64,000 nucleotides of DNA from Emiliania huxleyi CCMP1516 (Eukaryota; Haptophyta; Isochrysidales; Noelaerhabdaceae): contig NW_005201144.1 in assembly GCF_000372725.1 (NCBI RefSeq), positions 1-64,000 on the forward strand. The letters are read 5' to 3'. Shown here one piece after another: positions 1 to 9,951 of this stretch. The notes below the pieces were generated by a model. The model had not been told where the DNA came from and did not search any database. It saw only the letters and a list, made by a program, of their open reading frames with translations. Made by a program: the position numbers and the translations under genes. Positions within the stretch are counted from its first letter, which is position 1. Each line of letters begins with the position of its first letter.

Positions 1-1121
1 CCAGGTTTGCCTTAGGCATCTCTCGCTCGCCGCCGCGTTTCTGCTCGTCGGAGTGGGGTGCCTTACTGTCGAGCAGGCGTTCCGGGCGATCCAGCACAGG
101 GTGCCCCTCGCCACCGCCGCCCCGCCCCCTCTCCCCTTCCCGGGCGATCTCTCGGATGCCCTTTCGCGTGATCTCGCGCGATCTCGCACGCCCTCGCACG
201 ATCTCGCGCGATCTCGCGCGATCTCGCGCCGCAGGTGCTCCTCACCATCGCCGCGTCGTTCGGGCTCGGCGCCGCCCTCGGCCGGCCTCCAGGGCTTGTC
301 GAGCCCCGAGGTGCAGCCGAGATCAGCCGAGATGCTCCGAGGCTGTAGGCGCCGCCCTCGACCGCTCAGGCTTGTCGGCGATGCTCGGCGCGGATCTGTT
401 CGAGCGGGAGAGTGGCGGTGCGACACAGCGCCGCTCCTCACAGCCAATGGAGGTGGAGTAGGCGCGCTCCTCGCCGAGCTGGAGCCGCTGCTGGGCCCGC
501 TGCCCTAGACGCGGAAAGCACGGTGGTCGTGTGTCGCCAACCAGCAAGCGTCGGCGCTGATCGAGCAGTGGCTACTGTATTCGTAGCCCACGTACTGGGG
601 AGGTGCTCTCAGTACTATGCACGACACCGTCCTCGCGCCCCGAGGCTGGCGTACTCACTACGCAGGCCCGCTGCCCTTCCTCGGCGCGGTCTTCCTCTTC
701 ACGTCTGCTCTCTCGTGCCTCGTCTCCAACGCCGCGTGCGTCGTGCTCGTGTACGGCGTGCTCAAGGACCTGCACGACGGCGGAGGGCTCGCCGCGCTGC
801 GCCCGGCGCAGGTGATGCTGGCGATGATGATGGGCGCGAGCGCGTCGTTTGCGACGCCAATCGGCTACCAGACCAACCTGATGGTGCTGCAGCCGGGTGT
901 GCCTTCCGCGCCGCGCCGCGCCCGCGCCCGACGCCAGCTCTCTGCACCTCCCATTCCCTCACCTGCACCGCACGCCCCGCCCCTCGCCCACATGCCCCGC
1001 CTCCCTGCCAGGCGGCTACTCGTTTGCCGACTTTGCGCGGCTGGGGGTGCCGTTGACCCTCAGCACGGCGCTGTGCGCCGCCGCCTCCATCTACTCGCTC
1101 CCCGCGTCGTGGCTGCCGTGA
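1..1121 (+). CDS. SLC13-type (divalent anion/Na+ symporter) transporter, 3' part of gene
   Basis: This is the C-terminal half of a multi-exon membrane transporter whose 5' end lies outside the window. Visible exons: ~17-100 (ends EQAFRAIQHR), 235-268 (VLLTIAASFGLG), 349-? (AALDRSGLSAML), an exon ending at 896 (membrane segments LPFLGAVFLFTSALSCLVSN, then SFATPIGYQTNLMV) and 1012-1121 (GYSFADFARLGVPLTL, stop TGA). The ATPIGYQTN...GGY signature is typical of SLC13/DASS transporters, which move dicarboxylates, sulfate or other anions. Introns 101-234 and 897-1011 are GT-AG; 269-348 is GC-AG and restores the frame. The exon(s) between about 390 and 640 could not be resolved. Family assignment is good; substrate unknown. 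Confidence 0.72.
101..234 (+). repeat. Intron filled with ~10-bp GATCTCGCGC tandem repeat
   Basis: Intron of the SLC13-type gene. From about 149 to 230 it consists of repeats of a decamer close to GATCTCGCGC. Its first 24 bases (GTGCCCCTC...) match 20 of the first 24 bases of the following exon (GTGCTCCTC...), as if a short target duplication had been made. Confidence 0.7.
269..348 (+). other. GC-AG intron bounded by a direct duplication
   Basis: Removing 269-348 joins FGLG to AALDRSGL in frame; reading through meets a stop at 346-348. The donor is GCGCCG and the acceptor TAG. The first ~36 intron bases are an imperfect copy of the downstream exon start: GCGCCGCCCTCG is shared, then GGCTTGTCG after a small indel. 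Confidence 0.65.
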
Positions 1122-1474
1122 GGAAGCCAGAGGGGGAGCGGGCAGGGCGCTTGCTGCGTGGCAGCCCTGTGTATCTCATTATATCGTACGGTACCTCTAT
1201 TGGTTTGGGCTGTCGTGTTTAACCACGTACGCGGGACTCAGGTAAAAGGAATTCAGTAATTGTTACTTCAACACACGTGCCTGCTGCCACCTCCGCCGCG
1301 GCACCGCCCGCAGCACCGCCTGCCGCCGCTGCAGCTCGTTGGTCACTGGTGCCGCAGGCTGGCCGCAGGGGAGGAGGGGGGTCTTCACCCGGGGCTACTC
1401 GCGCACTCGACTCGTGCACTGCCACGAGGGCACATGGAGAGAAAATAGGGAGCCGCATTGTATTAGCAGTCACA
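1122..1474. other. Intergenic, convergent genes
   Basis: The 353 bases between the transporter stop and the ankyrin/U-box stop hold no supportable gene, apart from untranslated 3' sequence of both. Confidence 0.5.
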
Positions 1475-3709
1475 TTATTGCTGCGCCCGATACTCCCGGA
1501 TCTGGCTGCGCACGAGGTTGTTTGGGATGAGCACGGTCGACTGGAGCTCCGCACCAGTGAGCGGCGAGGTCGTGTGGCCTTTGCTCAACCACCTCTCGAT
1601 GGCGCGGCGCTCGTACGTCATCCCGTCCATCATCACGACCGGATCGTCCATCAGCGCGAAGGTGATCGGGCAGAGGAAAGCCTCGGGGATGTCCGAGGGT
1701 CGAGTGGATGGCGGAGCAGCCTCGTCTACCAGCTCCGTGAGGGCGGCCGCCGCGTGCTGCAGCGGTTCCACCGCCGGGGCCTCCATCTCTGCCTCCCCCG
1801 CCTCATCTGCCAGCGCGTGGGGCTCCTGTGATGGCTCCGCATCGCTGCTGCCGACGACACCCTTGCTCTTCTTCTTCTTCTTCTTGCCCTTCTTGGCGCG
1901 CGCCTTCGCCTCCTCCGCCTCGATCTCCGCGAGCAGCGCCTCCCCTCGCGCCTCCGCAGCCCTCGCCGCCTCCTCCGCCACATGCGCCGCCATATGCGCC
2001 GCCACATGCGCCTCGAAGACGCGCACGCACGCAGCGTGACCCGACTCCTTGGCGAGCTGAATCGCCGTCTCGCCGTCCTTCGAGCCGGCCAGCAACAGCC
2101 TGTGGACCACTCGCTCGTGGCCGCTAAGGGCGGCGTGCATCAGAGCGGTCCAGCCGTTGCTGCTCCGCGCGCCCACCTTCGCACCGCGTCGCAGCAGCAT
2201 GTCGACAAGGAGCGGCCAGCCGCTGCTGGCCGCAGTCATCAGGAGGGTCAAGCCGCTCACGTCGCCGTCCTCGTACGTCGCGTTGACCTGACCGCCGGCG
2301 ATCTCCAGCCACGTCTGCACCGTTTGGTCGTCGCCTCGGTCCGCCGCCATGGCAATCTCCTTGGGGACCGTCGTCCGCAACGCCTGTGCGCACTCATCGT
2401 GGCCCATCCTCTCGGCCAGCTTCAGCAGCGTGATGCCGTCCGTGGCGCACAGCTTCATATCTGCACCGTGCTTCAGCAGACAGCGCAGGACGCCGCGGTG
2501 GTTATTGAGCACGGCTACCGTCAGCGCGGTGTTTCCCGTGCCGTCCCGTTGGTCAGCCTCCGCGCCCGCCCGAAGCAGTGCCTCGGCAAGCCTCTCCTCG
2601 CCCCGGGTGACGGCGTCAAGCAGCGGCGTCATGCCCTTCCTGTCCTGCGGGTCGACCTCCGCCTCCCGCTTCAGCAGCAACTTGACCATGTCCTCCTGAC
2701 CGTGGGCAACGGCGTGCATCAGCGCCGACATGCAGCTGCTGTCCCGCTTGTTAATCTCCGCGCCGCGGTCTAGCAGCGCCTCTGCCAGGTGCACGTTGTT
2801 GCTGCGGGCAGCGGCCGTCAGCAGCGTGCAGCCCCTCACAGCACTGCCTTGAGGGGCGGCGCTGCCAGGGCCGCACCTCTTCGAGGCGATCGCGAGGAAC
2901 GCCGACGCATCGAAGGTCGCGTTGGCCCGCCCTTCTTCCCTGTCAACCCATTCGAGCACGTTTGCCATGCTTGTGGGCTCACCGCGCCCGCCCGCCGCAA
3001 GCAGGATCTCCAAGGGAACCTCGCAGTTGCCATCCTCGCCAGTGTCGGCGGCGCCCTCGGTGGCCGCCTCCTTGCTGCCACCCTCGCTGACCCCACCGCT
3101 CCCGCGCTCGCGCAAATTCGACGTCACCCTCTCGATGTGCTGGCGAAAGGCGGCGACGCACCCATCGAAGCCCTTCTCCTTGGCAAACTGCAGCGCGGTC
3201 TTGCCGTTTGCGGCGCGCGCCTTCAGGTCCGCTCCCAGCCCGAGCAGGCGGCGCACGATCGGCGGCCGATTGCTCAGGACGGCGTGCATCAGCGCGGTCA
3301 TGCCGTTGCTGGCCTGCTGGTTGACCTTGGCGCCGCGTCCCAGCAGCAAGTCGACAAGCTTCTCCTGCCCGTTGGCGACAGCGTACATCAGCAGGGTGAA
3401 TCCGCCAGTATCGCCCGACTCGAACGTCGCGTCGACCTGCCCGCCGGCGGCGTCCATCCACGCCAGCACCACCGCCTCGTTGCCCTCCCCTGCCGCGTCC
3501 ACAATCCTGTCCGGGACCCGGTCTGGTGAGGCCGGGCCCGTGTCCACGCGGCTGCGCTGGCGAGCCATCTCGGCTGCCACCGCCGATGACACATCTCCGC
3601 CCGTTTCCTCAGCACCCGCCTCGGGCAGCCGCCCCGTCTCCTCGCGGAACTGTTGAAAGCGCGCCCGCACATTGGCACTGTCCTGGCCTGTCTCCTCGGC
3701 CTCCTTCAT
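1475..3709 (-). CDS. Ankyrin-repeat protein with C-terminal U-box (putative E3 ubiquitin ligase)
   Basis: An uninterrupted 744-aa protein. Residues ~80-560 form three ankyrin blocks. Blocks one and three open with a conserved cap (W..GGQV.AT...G.TLLM.A), and the middle block has a divergent version. Typical repeats such as GMTALMHAVLSNRPPIVRRL follow. Residues ~600-650 are a charged Ala/Glu/Lys coiled segment with a lysine-rich stretch that could be a nuclear signal. The last ~72 residues are a U-box (FLCPITFALMDDPVV, then YERRAIERWL and SPLTG), the E2-binding fold of RING-like ligases. The ankyrins probably select substrates. It is a paralogue of the genes at 7173-9380 and 28749-30722. An AT-core repeat lies ~50 bases upstream of the start. 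Confidence 0.85.
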   Translation of the reverse strand: MKEAEETGQDSANVRARFQQFREETGRLPEAGAEETGGDVSSAVAAEMARQRSRVDTGPASPDRVPDRIVDAAGEGNEAVVLAWMDAAGGQVDATFESGDTGGFTLLMYAVANGQEKLVDLLLGRGAKVNQQASNGMTALMHAVLSNRPPIVRRLLGLGADLKARAANGKTALQFAKEKGFDGCVAAFRQHIERVTSNLRERGSGGVSEGGSKEAATEGAADTGEDGNCEVPLEILLAAGGRGEPTSMANVLEWVDREEGRANATFDASAFLAIASKRCGPGSAAPQGSAVRGCTLLTAAARSNNVHLAEALLDRGAEINKRDSSCMSALMHAVAHGQEDMVKLLLKREAEVDPQDRKGMTPLLDAVTRGEERLAEALLRAGAEADQRDGTGNTALTVAVLNNHRGVLRCLLKHGADMKLCATDGITLLKLAERMGHDECAQALRTTVPKEIAMAADRGDDQTVQTWLEIAGGQVNATYEDGDVSGLTLLMTAASSGWPLLVDMLLRRGAKVGARSSNGWTALMHAALSGHERVVHRLLLAGSKDGETAIQLAKESGHAACVRVFEAHVAAHMAAHVAEEAARAAEARGEALLAEIEAEEAKARAKKGKKKKKKSKGVVGSSDAEPSQEPHALADEAGEAEMEAPAVEPLQHAAAALTELVDEAAPPSTRPSDIPEAFLCPITFALMDDPVVMMDGMTYERRAIERWLSKGHTTSPLTGAELQSTVLIPNNLVRSQIREYRAQQ

Positions 3710-3755
3710 GTCTCACTCGACTTCTTCTGTGTGCTCGTCCGGCCGCTTTCTCGCT

Positions 3756-3838
3756 CGAAGAAAAAGAATTTTACAACAAAACTCCCTCGCACAACACTGG
3801 GCACGGGACTGGCGCGCACTGGCGCTAACACAGGTACA
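3756..3838 (+). repeat. AT-core upstream element, copy 1
   Basis: Begins AAGAAAAAGAATTTTACAAC, then a CTCCCTCGCACAAC block and GGCACGGGACTGGCGCGCAC. It lies ~50 bases upstream of the minus-strand start at 3709, in antisense orientation. Six further good copies occur in the window. Confidence 0.6.
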
Positions 3839-3979
3839 CCACGGGAGCCGCCTAAGCGACTCCTGCGAGAGTGGCGAGGCACTTAGCTCCGTGCACCCGC
3901 CCACCCCCGCCACAGGCAAGCTCATTCACAACCTGCTCTGCGATTGCCGTGTGAAGAACGACTGAGATACGCAGTGTTG

Positions 3980-4056
3980 TGCGAAGAAAAGAATTTTAGA
4001 ACCGAACTCCCTCGCACAACTGTGGGCACGGGACTGGCGCGCACACTGGCGCTATG
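3980..4056 (+). repeat. AT-core upstream element, copy 2
   Basis: Nearly the same as copy 1 (GAAGAAAAGAATTTTAGAAC, CTCCCTCGCACAAC, GGCACGGGACTGGCGCGCAC). It is in sense orientation ~90 bases before the start of the gene at 4145. Confidence 0.6.
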
Positions 4057-4144
4057 TCGCGGGGCGGGTTGCCGGAATGGTGGCACTGAGGCCCGAGGGG
4101 TGCGGGAGGCGCACGGCGGGGGCCAGGCGGTCTTCATAGTTAGC

Positions 4145-5789
4145 ATGGGATTCCAGCTTCGATCGGCAGCGCAAAGCTCCGGCCCTGGCGCTACTCGGGC
4201 TCCAGCCGCGAAGTGTGTCGAGCCCAGCAGCTGGAGAGGTTCGCGGGAGTCCTTCCAGCGCTTCATAGCCGCCTCGCGGTCGATGATCCCCGCCCTCTCG
4301 ATTGCTCCCGGCCGGCTGGCCATTGCCACTCGGCGCGCGGGGTTGCACGCTCCTGTGCCTTCGCAGCTGCCAGCAGGGGTGCTACTCTGCGGTCCCTGGG
4401 GAGGGCTCGAGCCACGGCAGCTGCACATGCGGGCGCGAAGCATTGGCTTAGCGCGCGGGCCGTACGTCATCCACCGATGCTGCTTCCCTCGCAGTGCGCC
4501 GCTTGCCGCGGCCGAGCAGCGGCTGCACAACCAGCTGTTGCAGGCTGCGGGGGCAGTCGACGACCAGTCGAGCCGCGGCGCGAGGACGAGAGAGCGGAGG
4601 CGGCGGCTGCTCGAGGGGCCCGCGAGGGCTTCGCCGACCGTGGCGATGGTGCAGGTGATGCTCGACATCCAAGACTCTCCCTGGCCATCAGTCCTGTGCA
4701 CCGGCCTCTTCACCTTTGCCATCGCCCGGCCGCGCCACGTGACGATGCTCGTCTTCCACAACACCGGCCGCGCGCCAGAGTGCTTCCCGGGCAGCTCGGG
4801 CTTCTTTGAGGCGCGCGGCGTCCTCTTCCGGCCGCTGAGCTACGCGGAGCTCGAGCAGAGACTGCGAAACATTGACGTGAACGCGAGCGGCTGGCCTCGC
4901 AGGCTGGCCAGCAAGAAGCTCTGCGACACGCGGCCGCTGTGGGGGCTCCTCTTTCGCGAGGAGCTGCGCGACTACTCCTGGTGGGGCTACGGCGATGTAG
5001 ACGGGCTGTTTGGCGGCGGCGTGCGGCGGCTCTTCTCGCCGACGCTGCTCTCGCGGTACGACGTGCTCTCCGGCTACTGCCGCGAGGGGCGGCTGACGCC
5101 CGAGGGGGCCGTCGCCTCCGGTGGGAGCCTGCGCTTTGAGCACCACGGGAGCGCGACCGAGGTGGAGCTGCTCCGCCGCTCCCTGCTCGCCAACCGGACG
5201 CGCACGCAGTGCCGGCGGCGCTCGAGCGGCGCGCTGCAGCTCTTCCGCAACTCGGATCGGCTCCGTGACCTTGTTCGCAAGTGGCTGCCAGCGTGGCGCC
5301 CCTTCCTCGCCGGTGTCGACGCACCATGACGTCCGTCCCACCGACTTGCGTGCGGCTGACTCTCACTTTTCGGGGGAACTTGCTCGTAGGTGAGCGGGAA
5401 CGTGGCGAACTCCCGCTTCCCTCGCCCCCCCGTGACACGTCGGCAGCGCTGCACGCATAGGCCGAAAGCAGATGATGGAGGAGTACCTGGGGAGGCATGG
5501 GATCGAGCAGCTGCTGCGCGCCGAACCCAACCTGACGCAGTTTGGCTTTGGGGAGGACGGCGAAGACGTGCTGCCGCACACGACCGTCGCCTCGCTCTCC
5601 CTCTTCCGACAGGACACGCAGGGGCGCACCCTCACCGTGAGGTGGAGCAGGCACGATGGCTTGCGCATCAATGACGACCTGCACCACCGCGTTTGGTTCG
5701 TGCATTGGCTGCAACTCAAGGGAAGCCTCGGTAAAGGTGCCTGCCTGCGCCAAAGGGTGATGTATGCGCGCCGTTCCCGCTCTCTCTGA
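4145..5789 (+). CDS. DUF6625-like (glycosyltransferase-type) protein, two exons
   Basis: Exons 4145-5312 and 5461-5789 give a 498-aa protein; the GT-AG intron 5313-5460 joins FLAG to RKQMMEEYLG in frame. The core (KLCDTRPLWGLLF, then YSWWGYGDVDGLFGG, then LLSRYDVLSG) matches the pattern of DUF6625 proteins, a family found with sugar-modifying genes and proposed to be glycosyltransferase-like (DxD-type DVD). The N-terminal ~150 residues are basic and low in known motifs. The start at 4145 was chosen because the open frame before it runs through a dispersed repeat. An earlier or later start is possible. Function beyond the family is unknown. Confidence 0.7.
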
Positions 5790-6198
5790 GATGTGGTACG
5801 TGCGCCGGTAGGTCTCGACGCGGTGCGACGGAGGATGCCCGCGGTGCAGCAGTTTGACTTGGTGTGCAGGGAGGAGTCGTGCGCGGTGGAGGGGATCCGG
5901 GGCGGCCCGGAGGCCGGGGTGGTGTAGATCTGCACGATCGCTCTCTGTGGAGAGGACATCTGTCATCTCTGAACATATTAGTCATGTCATGTAGCCCCAG
6001 GGTTGTGGAGATGCGCGCCGCTCATGTGGGAGCGGCCGCACACTGCTCGGTACCCCCCCTGCACATCTAAAGTCATGGCCGACCCCCCCCCCCAACCAAA
6101 CACGCCATCTAACATGTACATGACGCCAAACACACGATTGCACGCACCGCACCGCACCTCGCACCCCGCGCCTGCCGCCCCCCCGACCCCCGCCCCGC
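5790..6198. other. Intergenic with a poly-C-tailed dispersed repeat
   Basis: No gene seen. It holds one copy of a dispersed repeat at about 6027-6085, annotated separately. Confidence 0.5.
6027..6085 (+). repeat. NotI/KpnI-site dispersed repeat with poly-C end, copy 1
   Basis: GGGAGCGGCCGCACACTGCT, CGGTACCCCCCCTGCACATC and then a CATGGCCGA plus C-run. Related copies lie at 27502-27565 (same strand) and 28340-28416 (opposite strand). Confidence 0.6.
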
Positions 6199-6886
6199 CT
6201 AGGTGGGAAGGATATGAGGAGATGGAACAGCCCGAGGGAGAAGCGAACGAAAACACGTATGGGAGGTTGAAGTCGTGCACCACGCTGCCCGGCGTTTCTC
6301 ACTTTCCGGGACAGCCCCGCCCTTGTGAGGCAGGAAAGTGGTGGCTACCCCGTGGAAGGCGGCGTACATCAGGACGGTCCAGCCGTTGCTGTTCTGCAGG
6401 TTGACCTCAGCGCTGTGCCGAATCAGCAAGTCGACCACCCGCTCGCGGCCGTTCTCAGCGGCGTACATCAGCGCGGTGCTCCCGTTGCTGCTCTGCAGGT
6501 TGATCTCCGTCCCGCGCCGCAGCAGCAACTCGACCACCCGCTCGTGGCCGTTGTTGGCGGCGCGCATCAGCGCGATGAAGCCGTCGCTGTCCTGCAGGTT
6601 GACGTCAGCCCCACGCTGCAGCAGCAACTCGACCACCCCCTCGTGGCCGAGGTAGGCAGCGAATATCAGCGCGGTGAAGCCGTCGCTGTCCTGCAGGTTG
6701 ACGTCAGCCCCACGCTGCAGCAGCAACTCGACCACCCGAGACCACCCGCTCGTGGCCGCTGCGGGCGGCGCCCATCAGCAGCGTGACGCCGCTCAAGCCG
6801 TCTCTCTCGTACGTCGCGTCGACCCGCCCGCCAGCCTCGAGCCACGCCAGCACCGCCTCCTCTTCGCCATGCTCCGCCGCTAGCAC
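6199..6886 (-). pseudogene. Ankyrin-repeat gene with a 10-bp duplication frameshift
   Basis: The upstream part reads as the family cap (EAVLAWLEAGGRVDATYERD, then GVTLLMGAARSGHERVV). The frame then breaks and ankyrin repeats resume in another frame (VVELLLQRGADVNLQDSDGF and so on, four more repeats) to a stop at 6199. At the break the ten bases GACCACCCGA (6730-6739) are repeated as GACCACCCGC (6740-6749). Deleting one copy would restore the reading. No ATG was found; the frame stays open to about 7020, where a possible splice acceptor (CTCAG) lies. It lacks the U-box of its neighbour. It is either a recent pseudogene or a sequencing error. Confidence 0.6.
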
Positions 6887-7172
6887 GACCGCGTTGGAGC
6901 AGCTCAGGGAACCAGCGCCGCTAGGCTGTGGCGCTGCACCACGCTCTTGGGTTCGGCTCTTTTTGGTGATGGGTACTGCGCGCTCGCATTTGTGCAGGAT
7001 CGAGGTGCACGCTGCTGAGTAGGCTCGCCGTGCTTCACAGTAGGGTGTTCGAGTGGAATACGTCGAACACCCACGTACTATTGCAATGGTACGAGAGAAA
7101 GCGTGTCACTGAGATCACTGAGCCACTCCCGGAGTCCCCACGACCCCCCCAGACGCCAGAGCGCGCCGATGA

Positions 7173-9380
7173 TCAAGCCCGCGCCTGCTGCCACTCACGG
7201 ATCTGCCGGCGCAGCGTGTGGTTGGGGGCGAGGAAGCTGTGCACGAGCGCCTCGCCCGTCATCGGGCTCGTCGACTTGGTCGCGAGCCAGCGCTCGATCG
7301 CCGACCGCTCGTACGAATGCCCGTCCGCCGCCATCACCGGCTCACTCATGAGCTCGGTCGTGATCGGGCAGATGAAGTCGGCCGGCGGCTCCTCCTCCCT
7401 CGGAGCCGGCGCCTCTGCAGCCGAGGACGACCCTGGCTCCTCCGCCACCCGCCTCTCGTCCTCCAGCCTCGCGCTCTCCTCGAGCGCCGCCGCCAGCTCC
7501 GCCTCCTCCGCCGCCGCCAGCGCCTCCTCTGCCGCCTCCTCTGCCGGCGCCTCGGCCTCTTGCGACGGCCCAGCGCCTCCCCCGCCGCCCTTCTTCTTGC
7601 CCTTCTTCTTGCTCTTCTTGTTTTCCTTGGCGCGCTTCTCCGCCTCTGCCTCTGACAGCAGCGCCGCCGCAGCCTCCTCGGCCGCCCTCTCGGCCTCCAC
7701 CCTCTCGGCCACCGCCCTCTCGGCCACTGCCCTCTCCACCTTCGCCTCAATCTCCGCTCTCTTCGCCGCCCTCGCCGCCGCCACAAGTGCGCGCTCGCAC
7801 TCGGTGTGGCCCTCCTCCTTGGCCAGCTGCAGCGCCGTCTCGCCGCTCGCAATGCGCGTCGCCGTGTCAGCACCCGCCCGCAGCAGGCAGAGCACGACGG
7901 CGGGGTGGCCCTCGTCGCACGCGATGTGCAGGGGCGTCCAGCCGCCGCCCGCAGCTTGGTCGACCGCCGCGCTGGCCTCGAGGAGCAGCTGAACGATCTC
8001 GAGGTAGCCCTTCTGGCACGCGATGAGCAGCGGCGTGGCGCCGTCCTCCGTGGCTTGGTTGACCGCCGCGCTGGCGCCGAGGAGCAGCCGGGCGCACTCG
8101 AGGTGGCCGTTCTGGCACGCGATGAACAGCGGCGTGGCGCCGTTGACGTTGGCTTGGTTGACCGCCGCGCTGGCGCCGAGGAGCAGCCGGGCGCACTCGA
8201 GGTGGCCGTTCTGGCACGCGATGTACAGCGGCGTGGCGCCGTTGACGTTGGCTTGGTTGACCGCCGCGCTGCTCTCGAGAAGCATCCGAACGCACTCGAG
8301 GTGGCCCTTCTCGCACGCGATGTGCAGCGGCGAGAAGCCTTCGTCCTTGGCTTGGTTGACCGCCGCGCCGGCGCCGAGGAGCAGCCGCACGCACTCGAGG
8401 TGGCCATTCTGGCACGCCGTGAACAGCGGCGTGGCGCCATCCTGCCTGGCCTGTTCGACCGTCGCGCCAGCCTCGAGAAGCAGCCGGGCGCACTCGAGCT
8501 GGCCATTCTGGCACGCGATGAACAGCGGCGTGGCGCCGTCCTTCATGGCTTGGTTGACCGCCGCACTGGCGCCGAGGAGCAGCCGGACGCACTCGAGCTG
8601 GCCCTCCTGGCACGCCGTGAACAGCGGCGTGGCGCCGTCCGCCTTGGCTGGGTTGACCGCCGCTCTGGCCTCGAGGAGCAGCCGGGCGCACTCGAGCTGG
8701 CCCTTCTCGCACGTGGTGTGCAGCGGCGTGGCGCCGGTGTCCTTGGCTTGGTCGGCGTCAGCGTTGGCGCCGAGGAGCAGCCGAACGCAGTCGAGCTGGC
8801 CCTTCTGGCACGCGATGAACAGCGGCGTGAAGCCGTCAGCGTCTGCTTGGTTGACCGCCGCGCTGGCGCCGAGGAGCAGCCGCACGCACTCGAGCTGGCC
8901 CTTCTGGCACGCGATGAACAGCGGCGTGGCGCCGTCGTCCTTAGCTTGGTCGGCATCAGCGTTGGCGCCGAGGAGCAGCCGCACGCACTCGAGGCGGCCC
9001 TCCTGGCACGCGATGGCCAGCGCGGTGTAGCCGCGGCCCGTTGTCGCCCCAACCCTCGCGCCGCTCTCGAGCAGCAGCCGCACCGCGTCGGCCTGCCCGT
9101 GCCAAGCCGCGTAAGCCAGCAGCGTGAACTCATTCGCGGCCTCGAGCCGCGCGTCGAGCAGGGCCGTGAGCGCCGGGCCGTGCGTCCACCTGGCGAGGAG
9201 GGCGCGCAGCAAGGTCAAATCGCCCCGGCGCAGGTCGGCGAGCAAGGTCGGGCTGACGGCGTTCATATGGCCGGACTCGATGTACTCGCAGGCCGCCGCC
9301 TCAGCGTCCTCGAGGCTCTGCTGCTGGCCCATTCTGTGTTCACACCGTTGTCCGCGTATGGTTGTCTTACCGTTGTCCAT
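7173..9380 (-). CDS. Ankyrin-repeat protein with C-terminal U-box (putative E3 ubiquitin ligase)
   Basis: A 735-aa protein. Residues ~60-520 are about 14 ankyrin repeats, most of them a nearly invariant 33-residue unit (DGATPLFIACQKGQLECVRL), encoded by 99-bp DNA repeats with few differences. Residues ~530-650 are an Ala/Glu/Lys-rich helix with a Lys/Gly stretch. The last ~72 residues are a U-box (FICPITTELMSEPV, YERSAIERWLA, SPMTGEAL). An internal Met at residue 17 (9332) begins MGQQQSLED, which resembles an N-myristoylation signal. If it is the real start, the ligase would be membrane-associated. It is a paralogue of the gene at 1475-3709. Confidence 0.85.
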   Translation of the reverse strand: MDNGKTTIRGQRCEHRMGQQQSLEDAEAAACEYIESGHMNAVSPTLLADLRRGDLTLLRALLARWTHGPALTALLDARLEAANEFTLLAYAAWHGQADAVRLLLESGARVGATTGRGYTALAIACQEGRLECVRLLLGANADADQAKDDGATPLFIACQKGQLECVRLLLGASAAVNQADADGFTPLFIACQKGQLDCVRLLLGANADADQAKDTGATPLHTTCEKGQLECARLLLEARAAVNPAKADGATPLFTACQEGQLECVRLLLGASAAVNQAMKDGATPLFIACQNGQLECARLLLEAGATVEQARQDGATPLFTACQNGHLECVRLLLGAGAAVNQAKDEGFSPLHIACEKGHLECVRMLLESSAAVNQANVNGATPLYIACQNGHLECARLLLGASAAVNQANVNGATPLFIACQNGHLECARLLLGASAAVNQATEDGATPLLIACQKGYLEIVQLLLEASAAVDQAAGGGWTPLHIACDEGHPAVVLCLLRAGADTATRIASGETALQLAKEEGHTECERALVAAARAAKRAEIEAKVERAVAERAVAERVEAERAAEEAAAALLSEAEAEKRAKENKKSKKKGKKKGGGGGAGPSQEAEAPAEEAAEEALAAAEEAELAAALEESARLEDERRVAEEPGSSSAAEAPAPREEEPPADFICPITTELMSEPVMAADGHSYERSAIERWLATKSTSPMTGEALVHSFLAPNHTLRRQIREWQQARA

Positions 9381-9951
9381 ACGCGCCCCCCCCCAAGCTG
9401 CGAAACAACGGCGTGCATACCGGCCCGCCGCTCGAGAAGCCCCAAACCCATCGCAAACCCTGTCAGCAGTTCACCCTCGGGTATGTTCGAGAGCTACATG
9501 ACTATGGAAAGTTCACGTCATGACGGTTAGCCGCTGTCACGACCGTTAGCCGCTGTCACGACAGCTGGGAGCTGTCATGACAGCAAACGACAGCGACAGT
9601 GACACCTACTGTCGCAGGAGGTGAGGCACGAGGACTCTCACGAGGACCAGTAGCCTGACCTATATCGAGAAGCTTCACCTATTATTCTTCCTTCCCCATT
9701 CCAGAGTGATAAATAGTCCGCCGTATTCCCATGTCCCCGGATTCCCATGCCCAAATAGTGGCACGTCACGGCTCCCCAACTCCCGTTGTGCAAGTTTAGC
9801 ACGTCATAGTCTCTGACTGCTTTCGCTGGGCCGCCGCGCTGCGAGACAGTCGACCTCTTTGCTGTTGTGGTGTCACAACTCGGTGCATAATTGCGCCACT
9901 CCCCCACCGGTGTATAACTACGCCTTCGTACTTTGAGTACTCTCTACAAAT
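9381..9951. other. Intergenic with short GTCATGACAG-type repeats
   Basis: About 9510-9605 contains repeated TTAGCCGCTGTCACGAC and the near-palindrome CAGCTGGGAGCTGTCATGAC. No coding sequence is supportable here. Confidence 0.4.

Noticed and set aside
7806-9530. 574-codon plus-strand frame opposite the ankyrin/U-box gene
   Set aside because: Repeats mirror the ankyrin repeats; the minus strand has ankyrin and U-box motifs.
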